Part shown: in pieces, positions 55,668 to 63,919 of the stretch
Position numbering within the stretch: the stretch's first letter is position 1
How the letters are laid out: each line of letters opens with the position of its first letter
Assembly (NCBI GenBank): GCA_016214845.1
Contig: JACRMS010000026.1
Coordinates: 164,655 to 228,654 of the forward strand
Length of the DNA stretch: 64,000 nt
Direction: 5' to 3'
From: Nitrospirota bacterium
GTDB lineage: Bacteria > Nitrospirota > Thermodesulfovibrionia > UBA6902
Program-made: the position numbers and the translations under genes
Notes under the pieces: generated by a model
Told to the model about the DNA's origin: nothing
Seen by the model: only the letters and a program-made list of their open reading frames with translations
The model's database searches: none

Positions 55668-56609
55668 ATGATGATGAAACTTATTGACGGCATTGAAAAC
55701 TTAAAAGATAAGTTACCCTACCCTGTCCTGACAATCGGGAATTTTGACGGCGTGCATCTCGGTCACCAAGCTATCTTCAAGATGCTGATAGAAAGGGCGC
55801 GGGAGAAGAACGGAACGTCGATTGTTTTCACTTTTGTGCCTCACCCCCTGAGAGTCATTGCCCCTGAAAGGTCTCCAAAACTACTTACTACGTATAAGGA
55901 CAAATTAAAGCTGATACAGGATTCCGGCATTGACGTTATAATCTGCACAAATTTCACTAAAGAGTTTGCCAATATCCCGGCGGAAAATTTTGTAACAGAG
56001 GTCCTGTGCAAGACTCTTGGGGTAAAAGAGATTTTCATCGGCTCCAACTACCTTTTTGGAAAAGGCAGGAGAGGGTCGCCTGAACTATTAAAGGAGCTTG
56101 GGGAAAAATGTGGTTTTGAGGTCACAATAGTTGACGAAATTAAAATCAGCAATACGCCTCTCAGCAGCTCCGGGATAAGGACCCTCGTCGCAAAAGGAAA
56201 GGTCGATGAGGCGGCGGTATTGCTGGGAAGATTATACTCTGTGGAAGGCATCGTTGTGGAAGGGGCAAAAAGAGGCAAAAGCCTCCTGAATGTGCCGACA
56301 GCAAATCTCATAACCGCCAACGAACTGCTCCCTAAAGACGGTGTATATGCTGTCATTGCGGAGATAGACGGGAAAAAATACGGAGGGGCCACCAACATAG
56401 GTTACAACCCCACCTTTGAAGAAAAGAAATTCAGCTTTGAGACGCATATCCTGAATTTCAGCGGCGAGCTTCTCGGTAAAACCATAAAGATCTACTTTGT
56501 CAAAAGAATAAGGGACGAGATGAAATTTTCCTCAGCCGATGCCCTCGCCGCGCAAATGAAAAAAGATATTGAGGACATAAGAAACATCGTTAAAAATCAT
56601 ATCGCCTGA
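55668..56609 (+). CDS. ribF: bifunctional riboflavin kinase/FAD synthetase
   Basis: The 313-residue enzyme turns riboflavin into FMN and FAD. The N-terminal nucleotidyltransferase domain has TIGNFDGVHLGHQA and SNYLFGKGRRG motifs; the C-terminal riboflavin kinase domain has GKSLLNVPTANL, DGVYAV and the GYNPTF region. Length is typical. Three consecutive ATGs mark the start, so the exact first codon may shift by one or two. Confidence 0.95.
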   Translation: MMMKLIDGIENLKDKLPYPVLTIGNFDGVHLGHQAIFKMLIERAREKNGTSIVFTFVPHPLRVIAPERSPKLLTTYKDKLKLIQDSGIDVIICTNFTKEFANIPAENFVTEVLCKTLGVKEIFIGSNYLFGKGRRGSPELLKELGEKCGFEVTIVDEIKISNTPLSSSGIRTLVAKGKVDEAAVLLGRLYSVEGIVVEGAKRGKSLLNVPTANLITANELLPKDGVYAVIAEIDGKKYGGATNIGYNPTFEEKKFSFETHILNFSGELLGKTIKIYFVKRIRDEMKFSSADALAAQMKKDIEDIRNIVKNHIA

Positions 56610-56916
56610 TCGACTTTCCACATATCAGATAATCCTGCCCGCACCTTGCTACTCTTTCCTTTAATCCAGTTTCAAGTTAAAATATTCATGTAGGACACTG
56701 TTCCAATGGTTAGTGAAATGAATAGAGTTGAGAGTTATGAATGAAAGGTTACGGAGTTCGACACATAAGTTAGCGTCATGCCCGAAGTTCTTAATCGGGT
56801 ATCCAGTTCCTTTAATTCTCTCTGGATTCCCGCTTACTGACTGCGGGAATGACGAACTATCGAGCCGTTATAAACTCATTAGCAACTTTCAACTTTTAAC
56901 TTAGGTAAAACGAATT
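56610..56916. other. spacer between ribF and clpS with repeat remnants
   Basis: No gene is visible. It holds a family D palindromic repeat and, near 56700, a sequence also seen at about 15660 (GTTCCAATGGTTAGTGAAATG). Confidence 0.6.
56775..56853. repeat. dispersed palindromic repeat, family D, copy 2
   Basis: GTCATGCCCGAAGTTCTTAA-type left half (GCCCGAAGTTCTTAATCGGG) and right half (TTCCCGCTTACTGACTGCGGGAA) mirror the organisation at 4337-4405, with the same outer GTCAT and ATGAC ends and the central TCCAGT / CTGGA pair. Confidence 0.7.
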
Positions 56917-57231
56917 ATGGATGAAATTAAATTTGATCCGAATGAAGGGACCGAGGTAAAAGAGCGGCAGGAGGTAAAGACCCCCTCGCTATATAAAGTG
57001 TTCCTCATTAATGACGATTACACAACCATGGATTTTGTAGTCCATGTCCTTGAAAAGGTGTTTCACAAACCGCCTGTTGAGGCCACTCAGATAATGCTGC
57101 ACGTCCATAAAAACGGAAAAGGGCTTGCCGGTGTTTACACACGCGAGATCGCCGAAACAAAGATAGAGACCGTTCACGAACTGGCACAGCAAAGTAACTA
57201 CCCTTTAAAATGCACAATGGAGAAAGAATGA
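56917..57231 (+). CDS. clpS: ATP-dependent Clp protease adaptor ClpS
   Basis: The 104-residue adaptor binds destabilising N-terminal residues and delivers them to ClpAP. It has the YKVFLINDDYTTMDFVV segment with the NDD motif of the ligand pocket and the AGVYTREIAETK C-terminal part. Its TGA overlaps the clpA ATG. Confidence 0.94.
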   Translation: MDEIKFDPNEGTEVKERQEVKTPSLYKVFLINDDYTTMDFVVHVLEKVFHKPPVEATQIMLHVHKNGKGLAGVYTREIAETKIETVHELAQQSNYPLKCTMEKE

Positions 57232-59480
57232 TAAACAAAGAACTGGAACTATCAATAGAGGCCACTATCAGAGATGCTGAGTCAAGACACCACGAATACC
57301 TGACCGTCGAACACGTCCTGTTCGCCGTCCTCCACAATGACTGGGGGATTGACGTTATTACCAACTGCGGTGGGAGTGTTTCAAAGCTGAAGGCCTTGCT
57401 GGAAGATTTTTTCAATAAAAAGGTCCCGAAGCTCGTCGAGAATTCCGACACGTATCCTGAACCTACAATTGCATTTAGAAGAGTGATACAGACCGCGGTC
57501 AACCATGTGAGGTCCGCGGAGAAACAGGAGACTGACGCAGGCGATATCCTCTCGGCGATTTTCCTTGAACGGGACTCTCACGCGGTGTACTTTCTTGAGT
57601 CCGAAGGGATCACGCGTCTTGACGTGCTGAATTACGTTTCTCATGGGATAACAAAAGCAGGAGATAAATTTTCAGATGAAAATCTCAATGAACCTGAAGC
57701 GATGCCTGATAAAAAACAGGCCCCAAAAAACGACACCTTAAAACAATTCACCGTGGACCTCGTTCAGAAGGCGGCTGATGGCGGCATTGACCCTCTTGTG
57801 GGCAGGGAAAACGAACTGAAGCGGACCATCCAGGTTCTCTGCAGACGGAAGAAGAATAATATAGTTTTTGTCGGAGATCCGGGGGTCGGCAAGACCGCGA
57901 TCGTTGAAGGGCTGGCCCTGAAAATTCATAAAGAGGAAGTGCCGGATATCTTAAAAAACGCCCACATCTATTCCCTTGATATGGGAGGGCTGCTTGCCGG
58001 AACAAAATACCGCGGCGACTTTGAGGCCCGTCTGAAGACAACCATAAAAGGCCTTGAGGCAATACCTGACGCAATCCTCTTCATAGACGAAATACACACT
58101 ATCGTCGGGGCCGGTGCGACAAGCGGCGGCTCAATGGACGCGTCAAATATCCTGAAGCCTATTTTGAATTCGGGTAAATTACGCTGCATCGGCGCCAGCA
58201 CGTATGAGGAATACAAAAACTATTTCGAGAAAGACCGCGCCCTCTCAAGGCGCTTTCAGAAAATAGAGGTCCATGAGCCTGATGTCAATGAAACATACCA
58301 GATATTGAAAGGCCTGAAATCTTATTATGAAGAATATCACGGCGTGAAATACACCGACACTGCCTTGAAAACCGCGGCCGGACTTTCGGCCAAGTATATT
58401 AATGACAAATATCTCCCTGACAAGGCGATTGATGTCATTGATGAGGCAGGCGCGTTGTTAAAGCTTTCCCCTTCGTTTAAGACCAAGAAGACCGTAGGAC
58501 TGTATGAGATCGAAGATGTTGTCGCCAAGATAGCGAAGATACCGAAACGCAATGTCTCGACATCGGACATGGACAAACTGAAAAAACTCGAAGACGAATT
58601 GAAACACGCGGTCTTCGGGCAGGAAGAAGCCCTGCATTCCCTTGCCTCTTCGATCAAACGCGCGCGCGCTGGACTTGGTCCGCAGGAAAGGCCCATCGGG
58701 TCTTTTCTCTTTACCGGCCCCACAGGCGTTGGAAAGACCGAGGCGTCAAAGACGATTGCCACTGTCCTCGGCATCCAGTTCATACGCTTCGACATGAGTG
58801 AATACATGGAGAAGCACACTGTCTCAAGATTGATCGGAGCGCCTCCGGGCTATGTTGGTTTTGACCAGGGAGGACTCCTGACCGACGCTGTCAGAAAACA
58901 TCCTCACAGCGTGCTCCTTCTGGATGAGATCGAGAAGGCGCATCCCGACATATTCAGCATCCTCCTTCAAGTTATGGATTACGCAACATTGACCGACAAC
59001 AACGGCAAGAAGGCCGACTTCCGCAACGTCATCCTCATCATGACGTCAAACGCCGGGACAACCGAAATGAGCAGGGGCGTAGTCGGTTTTGGAGACAGGA
59101 CACAGGACACACGCTCAAAAGGCAAAGACGCGATAACCCGTCTGTTCAGCACGGAGTTCAGGAACCGCCTTGATTCCACTATCACATTCAATTCACTTAC
59201 ACCGGAGATAATGAAAAAGGTAGTGGACAAATTCATCTCTGAATTGCAGCGGCAGCTTGACGAGAAAAAGGTCGTCATAACTGTCTCTGATAATGCCAAG
59301 AACTATCTTGCGGAGCGCGGATATGACCCGCAGCTTGGCGCGCGTCCTCTCGGAAGGCTGATGCAAAAAGAGATAAAAGACGTCTTGTCCGAAGAAGTGC
59401 TTTTCGGCAACCTCATCAAAGGGGGAAAAGTTCTTATTGATTTGGAGAAAGACAAAATAACCTTTGACTACCAACAATAA
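57228..59480 (+). CDS. clpA: ATP-dependent Clp protease ATPase subunit ClpA
   Basis: The 750-residue unfoldase has the Clp N-domain (about residues 1-145), two AAA+ modules with Walker [10 protein letters not shown] (about residue 213) and GPTGVGKTE (about residue 497), and the short ClpA form without the ClpB middle coil. I chose the ATG at 57228, which has GGAGAAAG upstream and overlaps clpS. The ClpP-binding IGL/IGF-type loop was not verified. Confidence 0.94.
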   Translation: MINKELELSIEATIRDAESRHHEYLTVEHVLFAVLHNDWGIDVITNCGGSVSKLKALLEDFFNKKVPKLVENSDTYPEPTIAFRRVIQTAVNHVRSAEKQETDAGDILSAIFLERDSHAVYFLESEGITRLDVLNYVSHGITKAGDKFSDENLNEPEAMPDKKQAPKNDTLKQFTVDLVQKAADGGIDPLVGRENELKRTIQVLCRRKKNNIVFVGDPGVGKTAIVEGLALKIHKEEVPDILKNAHIYSLDMGGLLAGTKYRGDFEARLKTTIKGLEAIPDAILFIDEIHTIVGAGATSGGSMDASNILKPILNSGKLRCIGASTYEEYKNYFEKDRALSRRFQKIEVHEPDVNETYQILKGLKSYYEEYHGVKYTDTALKTAAGLSAKYINDKYLPDKAIDVIDEAGALLKLSPSFKTKKTVGLYEIEDVVAKIAKIPKRNVSTSDMDKLKKLEDELKHAVFGQEEALHSLASSIKRARAGLGPQERPIGSFLFTGPTGVGKTEASKTIATVLGIQFIRFDMSEYMEKHTVSRLIGAPPGYVGFDQGGLLTDAVRKHPHSVLLLDEIEKAHPDIFSILLQVMDYATLTDNNGKKADFRNVILIMTSNAGTTEMSRGVVGFGDRTQDTRSKGKDAITRLFSTEFRNRLDSTITFNSLTPEIMKKVVDKFISELQRQLDEKKVVITVSDNAKNYLAERGYDPQLGARPLGRLMQKEIKDVLSEEVLFGNLIKGGKVLIDLEKDKITFDYQQ

Positions 59481-59504
59481 TAATATTTTTACTGGAACTT
59501 TCTT

Positions 59505-59661
59505 GAAGGTCATTCAAGGCAGTTGAAAAAATAAATTTCGATACCTTAAGCGCAGACTTATCAGGCGCTAAAATTTCTTTAAGTTTAAAATACCGGAAGC
59601 ATCATCGCTTGAAAGAATATCATCGAGTTATTTATTTTAGAAACTGCCTTGAATGACCTTC
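59505..59661. repeat. 157-bp element with 20-bp perfect terminal inverted repeats
   Basis: GAAGGTCATTCAAGGCAGTT at 59505-59524 is perfectly inverted at 59642-59661. Pairing continues imperfectly inward (AAAATAAAT...TCGAT), and the interior has an AGCGC/GCGCT hairpin. There is no coding frame. It lies in the clpA-aat spacer and looks like a miniature inverted-repeat element or a large hairpin in the transcript. No clear target-site duplication was seen. Confidence 0.7.
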
Positions 59662-59675
59662 ATCCAATTTGATAA

Positions 59676-60401
59676 ATGCCGATCTTCAGACTTTCAAAAG
59701 AACTTATCTTCCCTCCCCCTCATCTCGCGGAAGACAACGGCCTTCTCGCAGTGGGAGGAAACTTAAGCGAAGAGCGCCTGCTACTCGCTTATTCGATGGG
59801 AATATTTCCGTGGTATTCAGAAGACGACCCCATTCTTTGGTGGTCTCCTGATCCGCGTCTCGTCCTGCTTACTGAAGATCTAAAAGTGTCCCGCAGCCTC
59901 AGTCAGACAATTAAGAAGGGCATATTTAAAGTCACCCTTGACACCGCCTTTGAACAAGTTATTAGAAATTGCGCCTCGGTCCACCTTCAGGACAAAGGCG
60001 ATACCTGGATCACAAATGAAATGGTCGAGGCGTACATCGCCCTTCATCACTCAGGTTACGCGCACTCGGTTGAGAGCTGGTTTGAAGGCAAACTCGTTGG
60101 AGGGCTTTACGGGATTTCACTCGGCTCCGCATTTTTCGGGGAATCCATGTTCGCAAAGAAAAGCGACTCCTCTAAAGTCGCGTTTGCCACCCTGGTCCAG
60201 CAGCTCATCAGATGGAATTTCACACTGATCGACTGCCAGGTCACCACCGAGCATCTCAAAAGCTTCGGCGCGCAGGACATACCGCGAAGTGATTTTCTAA
60301 TGATGCTGAAATCAGCCCTGAAGTCGCCGACAAAGAAAGGCAACTGGAAGCTTGACGACACCGGCAGTGTCCAGCAAAAAAGAACATTAAAGAAGTGCTG
60401 A
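59676..60401 (+). CDS. aat: leucyl/phenylalanyl-tRNA-protein transferase
   Basis: The 241-residue enzyme adds Leu or Phe to proteins with N-terminal Lys or Arg, making N-degrons for ClpS-ClpAP. Motifs seen are FPPPHLAEDNGLLAVGGNLS, SMGIFPWYSEDDPILWWSPD, the SVESWFEGKLVGGLYGISLG segment, and FFGESMFAKKSDSSKVAF. Its last 18 codons are duplicated at 62130-62186. Confidence 0.94.
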   Translation: MPIFRLSKELIFPPPHLAEDNGLLAVGGNLSEERLLLAYSMGIFPWYSEDDPILWWSPDPRLVLLTEDLKVSRSLSQTIKKGIFKVTLDTAFEQVIRNCASVHLQDKGDTWITNEMVEAYIALHHSGYAHSVESWFEGKLVGGLYGISLGSAFFGESMFAKKSDSSKVAFATLVQQLIRWNFTLIDCQVTTEHLKSFGAQDIPRSDFLMMLKSALKSPTKKGNWKLDDTGSVQQKRTLKKC

Positions 60402-60480
60402 GAATTTGTTTATGTATCGCTCGCATGACGGATTTTTTCAAAATTCGTGACGGGTGAGTCTTTGCCCTTGAGCAAAGGTG

Positions 60481-60930
60481 TCATCTGTAAAGCACTGCTG
60501 TAATCCCACTAAGTAATAACACCGCCATCCCCAAACAAAAATTCACTTTGATCAAATTTAGAGATACTTTCTGTAAAAATGATTTTTGGGAAACGGATTC
60601 CGTTCTTGCAATCCTGGGAGACAATATCAAGCCTCTATAAAAATGCACAACAACCATCCCTAATACCAATACATGCTTTACAATTAAAACCCATGTCCAT
60701 TTGTTGGAACTTGTTAATGCAATCCCTGTAACAATTATGAAAATGATGCTATAGTTCGCTAAGGGAGTAAATCTTTTAGAAATTTCGCCCATCAGCTTAC
60801 CAGCGTCGGCACCTAAAACCTGCTTGGCTGTCGGTATTGCAATAAAAAGGACAAAAGTAATTCCTCCAATCCATATGACTGTTGCAACAAGATGTAGCCA
60901 ATAAGAAACCGCTAATATTAACTCTCTCAT
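60481..60930 (-). CDS. CopD-like integral membrane protein
   Basis: The 149-residue protein has four predicted transmembrane helices and conserved histidines (HLVATVIWIGG, VKHVLVLGMVVVHF), resembling the CopD/copper-resistance-D-like family. Function is unknown; haem or metal handling is possible. Confidence 0.7.
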   Translation of the reverse strand: MRELILAVSYWLHLVATVIWIGGITFVLFIAIPTAKQVLGADAGKLMGEISKRFTPLANYSIIFIIVTGIALTSSNKWTWVLIVKHVLVLGMVVVHFYRGLILSPRIARTESVSQKSFLQKVSLNLIKVNFCLGMAVLLLSGITAVLYR

Positions 60931-60956
60931 TTTCTCCTCCGTGTGATTTTAAAGAA

Positions 60957-60990
60957 TGAGGGTGGATTGATTTTTTCAACCCACCCTCAC
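60957..60990 (-). terminator. terminator-like hairpin after the CGCGC gene
   Basis: On the - strand TGAGGGTGGGTTGA and TCAATCCACCCTCA form a 14-bp stem around AAAAAA, followed by a short T-rich tract. It lies 12 bases after the stop at 61002. Confidence 0.65.
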
Positions 60991-61001
60991 AAGCGCATTG
61001 T

Positions 61002-61121
61002 TTATTTCTTCTTCGTGAGCGGAATACAGCCGCAGCCGCAGGAACTTTTTGAATCGCTCTTGATTTCGGCGTTCTTTTCTTCAGGATGTTCTTTTGTCTC
61101 TTTTTTAATGTCCTTTGTCAT
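61002..61121 (-). CDS. small Cys-rich (CGCGC) protein, 39 aa
   Basis: A 39-residue frame starts at 61121, preceded by a very strong AAGGAGGTGAT ribosome site, and ends with a CGCGCIP segment and a Lys tail. The first 25 residues are highly charged. It follows ArsR by 69 bases, and a terminator follows, so it appears to be co-transcribed with arsR. It may bind metal or metalloid through the CGCGC cluster; this is inferred. Confidence 0.7.
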   Translation of the reverse strand: MTKDIKKETKEHPEEKNAEIKSDSKSSCGCGCIPLTKKK

Positions 61122-61190
61122 CTTTATCACCTCCTTTCAATTTAAGTTTATGCTCATTTACTTATATGATTAAGCAAAAAAAAATATCCG

Positions 61191-61517
61191 CTATTTACAC
61201 TTGGTAACTCTTTTATGCAGTTGTTTTATCTCCACGTGCCCGCCTGAACAGCCACAAGTACAAATACGATTAAGCCTCTCCCTGCATTTTTCGAGGGTGT
61301 CTCTATTTAGAGAATAATAAATCCAGTAACCCTGCCTCTCATCCTTTACAAGTCCCGCGCTTTTAAGAACTCTCAAATGCTGAGATACCGCTGACTGTGT
61401 TATTCCCAACGCATCAGCTAACGCATTGACACTCATGGGCTCTTTTTTCAGTAATTCGATAATTTCTATTCGCTTATCGACTGAAAGCAGTTTAAATAAT
61501 TCTGCGGATTCTTTCAT
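61191..61517 (-). CDS. ArsR-family metalloregulator
   Basis: The 108-residue repressor has an ArsR-type winged helix (NALADALGITQSAVSQHLRV, about residues 31-50, and the KDERQGYWIYYSL wing). A C-terminal RICTCGCSGG cysteine cluster may bind metal or metalloid. It likely represses its own operon through the inverted repeat at 61539-61558. Confidence 0.88.
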   Translation of the reverse strand: MKESAELFKLLSVDKRIEIIELLKKEPMSVNALADALGITQSAVSQHLRVLKSAGLVKDERQGYWIYYSLNRDTLEKCRERLNRICTCGCSGGHVEIKQLHKRVTKCK

Positions 61518-61538
61518 GATTATTTCTTACCTTTAAGT

Positions 61539-61558
61539 ATATTAGCATGAACTAATAT
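61539..61558. promoter_or_regulatory. ArsR operator candidate
   Basis: ATATTAG CATGAA CTAATAT is a perfect 7-bp inverted repeat lying over the -10 box of the arsR promoter, where a repressor would block initiation. Confidence 0.65.
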
Positions 61559-61583
61559 TAACCAAGTGAAATTATATTGTCAA
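61555..61583 (-). promoter_or_regulatory. sigma-70-type promoter of arsR
   Basis: On the - strand TTGACA (61583-61578) and TAATAT (61560-61555) are separated by 17 bases, upstream of the arsR ATG at 61517. The -10 box overlaps the candidate operator. Confidence 0.6.
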
Positions 61584-61703
61584 GCAATTTTTTGTGGGTC
61601 TAATGTATGCGTCACTATGCTATGTAAGGGTTATGGGAGATAAAGGCTTATTAGGACAGCTGGTGGTGCCAGTATGGATTCGACAGCACTTCCGGCGGGC
61701 CGC

Positions 61704-61910
61704 TTAGCCGCCCCAGCCGATGCTGATCACTATGGCGTCGGCGGGACAGAACTCCTGGCAGTTGCCGCAGTCGATGCAATAGGACGCCCGATGAGACAAG
61801 CTCTTGCCGTCTGACATCGTAAAACACTTGACCGGACAGAAGCCCACACAATCCCCACATCCTGTACACTTGTCCCAATTCACTAAGGCTATAAACACTT
61901 GCTCCCACAT
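61704..61910 (-). CDS. 2x[4Fe-4S] ferredoxin-like protein
   Basis: The 68-residue protein has two cluster motifs, CTGCGDCVGFCP and CIDCGNCQEFCP, the usual bacterial 8Fe ferredoxin form. The sequence before the ATG shows no clear ribosome site. It has no obvious partner gene and lies in a patch with repeats and remnants, so whether it is expressed is uncertain. Confidence 0.75.
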   Translation of the reverse strand: MWEQVFIALVNWDKCTGCGDCVGFCPVKCFTMSDGKSLSHRASYCIDCGNCQEFCPADAIVISIGWGG

Positions 61911-62212
61911 CCAAAATTCGCTTGTTCTATTGCACCCATGTAGATATATATTTTCAATATTGGCACAAAGAATATTGCAAGACCATGATACTTGTCATAT
62001 GCGCTGGAAGAAGGTCGTGCCTGTTTAAGAAAGCAGCCAAAAAAACATCACGCAACAGATGAGGTAACCGAAATGACCAGCCATGAGTTTGATATGTACA
62101 TGAGCGAAAATTCTTGACACTATCATTAAGGAAGCTTGACGACACCGGCAGTGTCCAGCAAAAAAGATCATTAAAGAAGTGCTGAGTATTGCAAAGTAAA
62201 ATTATCAGGTTT
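61911..62212. other. spacer holding a duplicated fragment of aat
   Basis: No complete gene is visible. The part at 62130-62186 repeats the last 57 bases of aat; the rest is unrecognised. Confidence 0.6.
62130..62186 (+). pseudogene. duplicated 3' end of aat
   Basis: The 57 bases at 62130-62186 match 60346-60402 with one substitution, including the last 18 codons and stop of aat. The rest of aat is absent. It marks a short duplication or recombination scar 1.8 kb from the parent. Confidence 0.85.
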
Positions 62213-62532
62213 TCATAAAAACCGTTCTATTAATATTTCATCCATGCTTCTTCTTGAATCAATTACGGCAAGAACATAAACTTTTCGGTCAGATGTCCTG
62301 TAGATAACTCGCCAGGGTGAAATGACTAATTCCCGATAACTCAATATGCCATATGTCTTCAGTTCGGGAACAATTCTGCCTCTATCGGGGAATTGATTCA
62401 ACGTGTTACATTTTGATCTTATTTTCTCGAAGATGTAATAGCGGTATCAACATTATCCTGGGAGATATAGTCAATAATGTTTTCAAAATCTTTGCTCGCA
62501 GGCTGGGCCCACTCAACCACGAATCTTTTCAT
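62213..62532 (-). pseudogene. frameshifted ParE/RelE-type toxin
   Basis: From 62532 an N-terminal part (KRFVVEWAQPASKDFENI, the ParE-type start) runs in frame to a stop near 62424. One base of frame change restores the usual continuation (IFEKIRSKCNTLNQFPDRGR, then WRVIYRTSDRKVYVLAVIDSR) to a stop at 62213. So the toxin is broken by a single-base deletion near 62440. The antitoxin gene immediately upstream is intact. Confidence 0.7.
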
Positions 62533-62535
62533 GGT

Positions 62536-62823
62536 CTATTTGTGTGTCTTCCTTTTCAATAAATTTTCTTCAATTTGCCTGAAAAGGTCTTCCTGTTTTA
62601 TGGTGTTCCCTTTTTGAATTGCTTTTTCACCATGGGCCAATATCCTCATCAGGTTCAAAGAATTAATTGTTCTCTCATAGGATTCCGCGTCCTGGATAAC
62701 TGCACGAGGTTCGCCATTCTGAGTAATTATCACCGGCCTATGAGTTTCATTGATTTGGGATATTAAATCAGCAGACCGGGACTTCAGATAAGAAATTGGT
62801 TTAATGTCTTCTTTAATCTTCAT
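62536..62823 (-). CDS. Phd/YefM-type antitoxin
   Basis: The 95-residue protein has the Phd/YefM DNA-binding and dimer domain (SADLISQINETHRPVIITQN) and a C-terminal toxin-binding tail. I chose the ATG at 62823, with GGAGGT seven bases upstream; the GTG at 62832 overlaps that ribosome site. Its stop lies three bases before the start of the broken toxin. Confidence 0.88.
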   Translation of the reverse strand: MKIKEDIKPISYLKSRSADLISQINETHRPVIITQNGEPRAVIQDAESYERTINSLNLMRILAHGEKAIQKGNTIKQEDLFRQIEENLLKRKTHK

Positions 62824-62915
62824 TACTATCACCTCCAGTCCATGAATAGTACCAAATATGGACTGAATGTTCGATTACCGTCTGTCTTCTCTCCCTTCTT
62901 CTTCAGTGTATTTCA

Positions 62916-63260
62916 TTATTTCCCTTGCTTGCCGTATTTTGATTTTAATTCCGTGAATTTCGGTATTGCCAAAATCAGGTATGCGCTTTGCCAATCGGAA
63001 GGTTTTACTTCACGAAAAAGACCGCGACTGTCATGTTGGACCTTGGCATTATAAAATTCTCGAGCGAAACCACCTTCATTATATATCTTATAATCACTTG
63101 CTATCCGCACTTTGTTCCTGCCGATGTTGGTTTTATCATCGTGTTCCTGGGTTATGCGCCCGAACTCATGTTCTCTCCTGAAATAAACCGTTGGGTTTGA
63201 AGTGATATTACCGGAATAACCGGTAATGTTTTGAGCAATGTAAAAGTCATCTCGGTACAT
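62916..63260 (-). CDS. hypothetical protein (114 aa)
   Basis: I do not recognise this protein. The sequence has Tyr- and Asn-rich stretches (YIAQNITGYSGNITSN) and an HEFGRITQEHDDKTNIGR segment, with a possible AAGGA ribosome site. It may be a cargo gene of the accessory patch. Confidence 0.5.
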   Translation of the reverse strand: MYRDDFYIAQNITGYSGNITSNPTVYFRREHEFGRITQEHDDKTNIGRNKVRIASDYKIYNEGGFAREFYNAKVQHDSRGLFREVKPSDWQSAYLILAIPKFTELKSKYGKQGK

Positions 63261-63413
63261 TAGTTCTGTCCTTTCTCATTATTGATGTACGGGCCTATGT
63301 TTTCATGCTGCTGCAATCAGGCTGACCGAATTATATAATTCAGTTATTTCAAAATCCGTGACGGGTGATCTTTGCCCCCTGACAACTGGAGGCCTTATAA
63401 GTGTTCGACAAAT

Positions 63414-63872
63414 TTATTTATATTTATCCTTGCTGTTTTTCCACGATTCTAATAGATCATCAACAGCTATGGGATTAATTTGTAAATTCATTTCTTTAGC
63501 AAAATATCGTCCTGCGTATTCAACTGCTAAAAGAGATTTATCGTACTGTAAAACATCTATAAGAAAATTAATCCTATCTTTTTTAGATATATCTACCCTT
63601 TTTTCCCAGATGTACTCAATAAGCGCTGGTTTTGTAGTAGATGGTGCAGTTTCGTAAATCTGACGTAACGCTTTTATTGTTATAAGCTTTGATAGATCAA
63701 TATCATTTGGCCATAATATAGTCATATCAGAACCGTAAAATACTGGATCATGATTAATAAATATTGTAGTCAATGCATCTTTAGAACGCTTAGAAAATGG
63801 ATGAGATTCATCATTAGCCCAACGCTTTAATTTATCGAAGGCTTCGCGATCATCGTTCTCGGGAGTGTCCAC
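63414..63872 (-). pseudogene. C-terminal fragment of an unknown gene
   Basis: On the - strand the frame from about 63872 to the stop at 63414 encodes a helix-rich C-terminal fragment of unknown family (KLRWANDESHPF-like, ESWKNSKDKYK end). Upstream of about 63872 the frame continues only through sequence that belongs to the + strand gene beginning at 63920, so the natural N-terminus appears to have been lost, probably to an insertion. Confidence 0.5.
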
Positions 63873-63919
63873 GAAACTGTGTAAATTGATAAACTTATCA
63901 AAACACAGGAGGTGGATAA

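Noticed and set aside
61651..61914. 87-codon alternative frame over the ferredoxin gene
   Set aside because: The other frame has two perfect 4Fe-4S motifs; this one has none.
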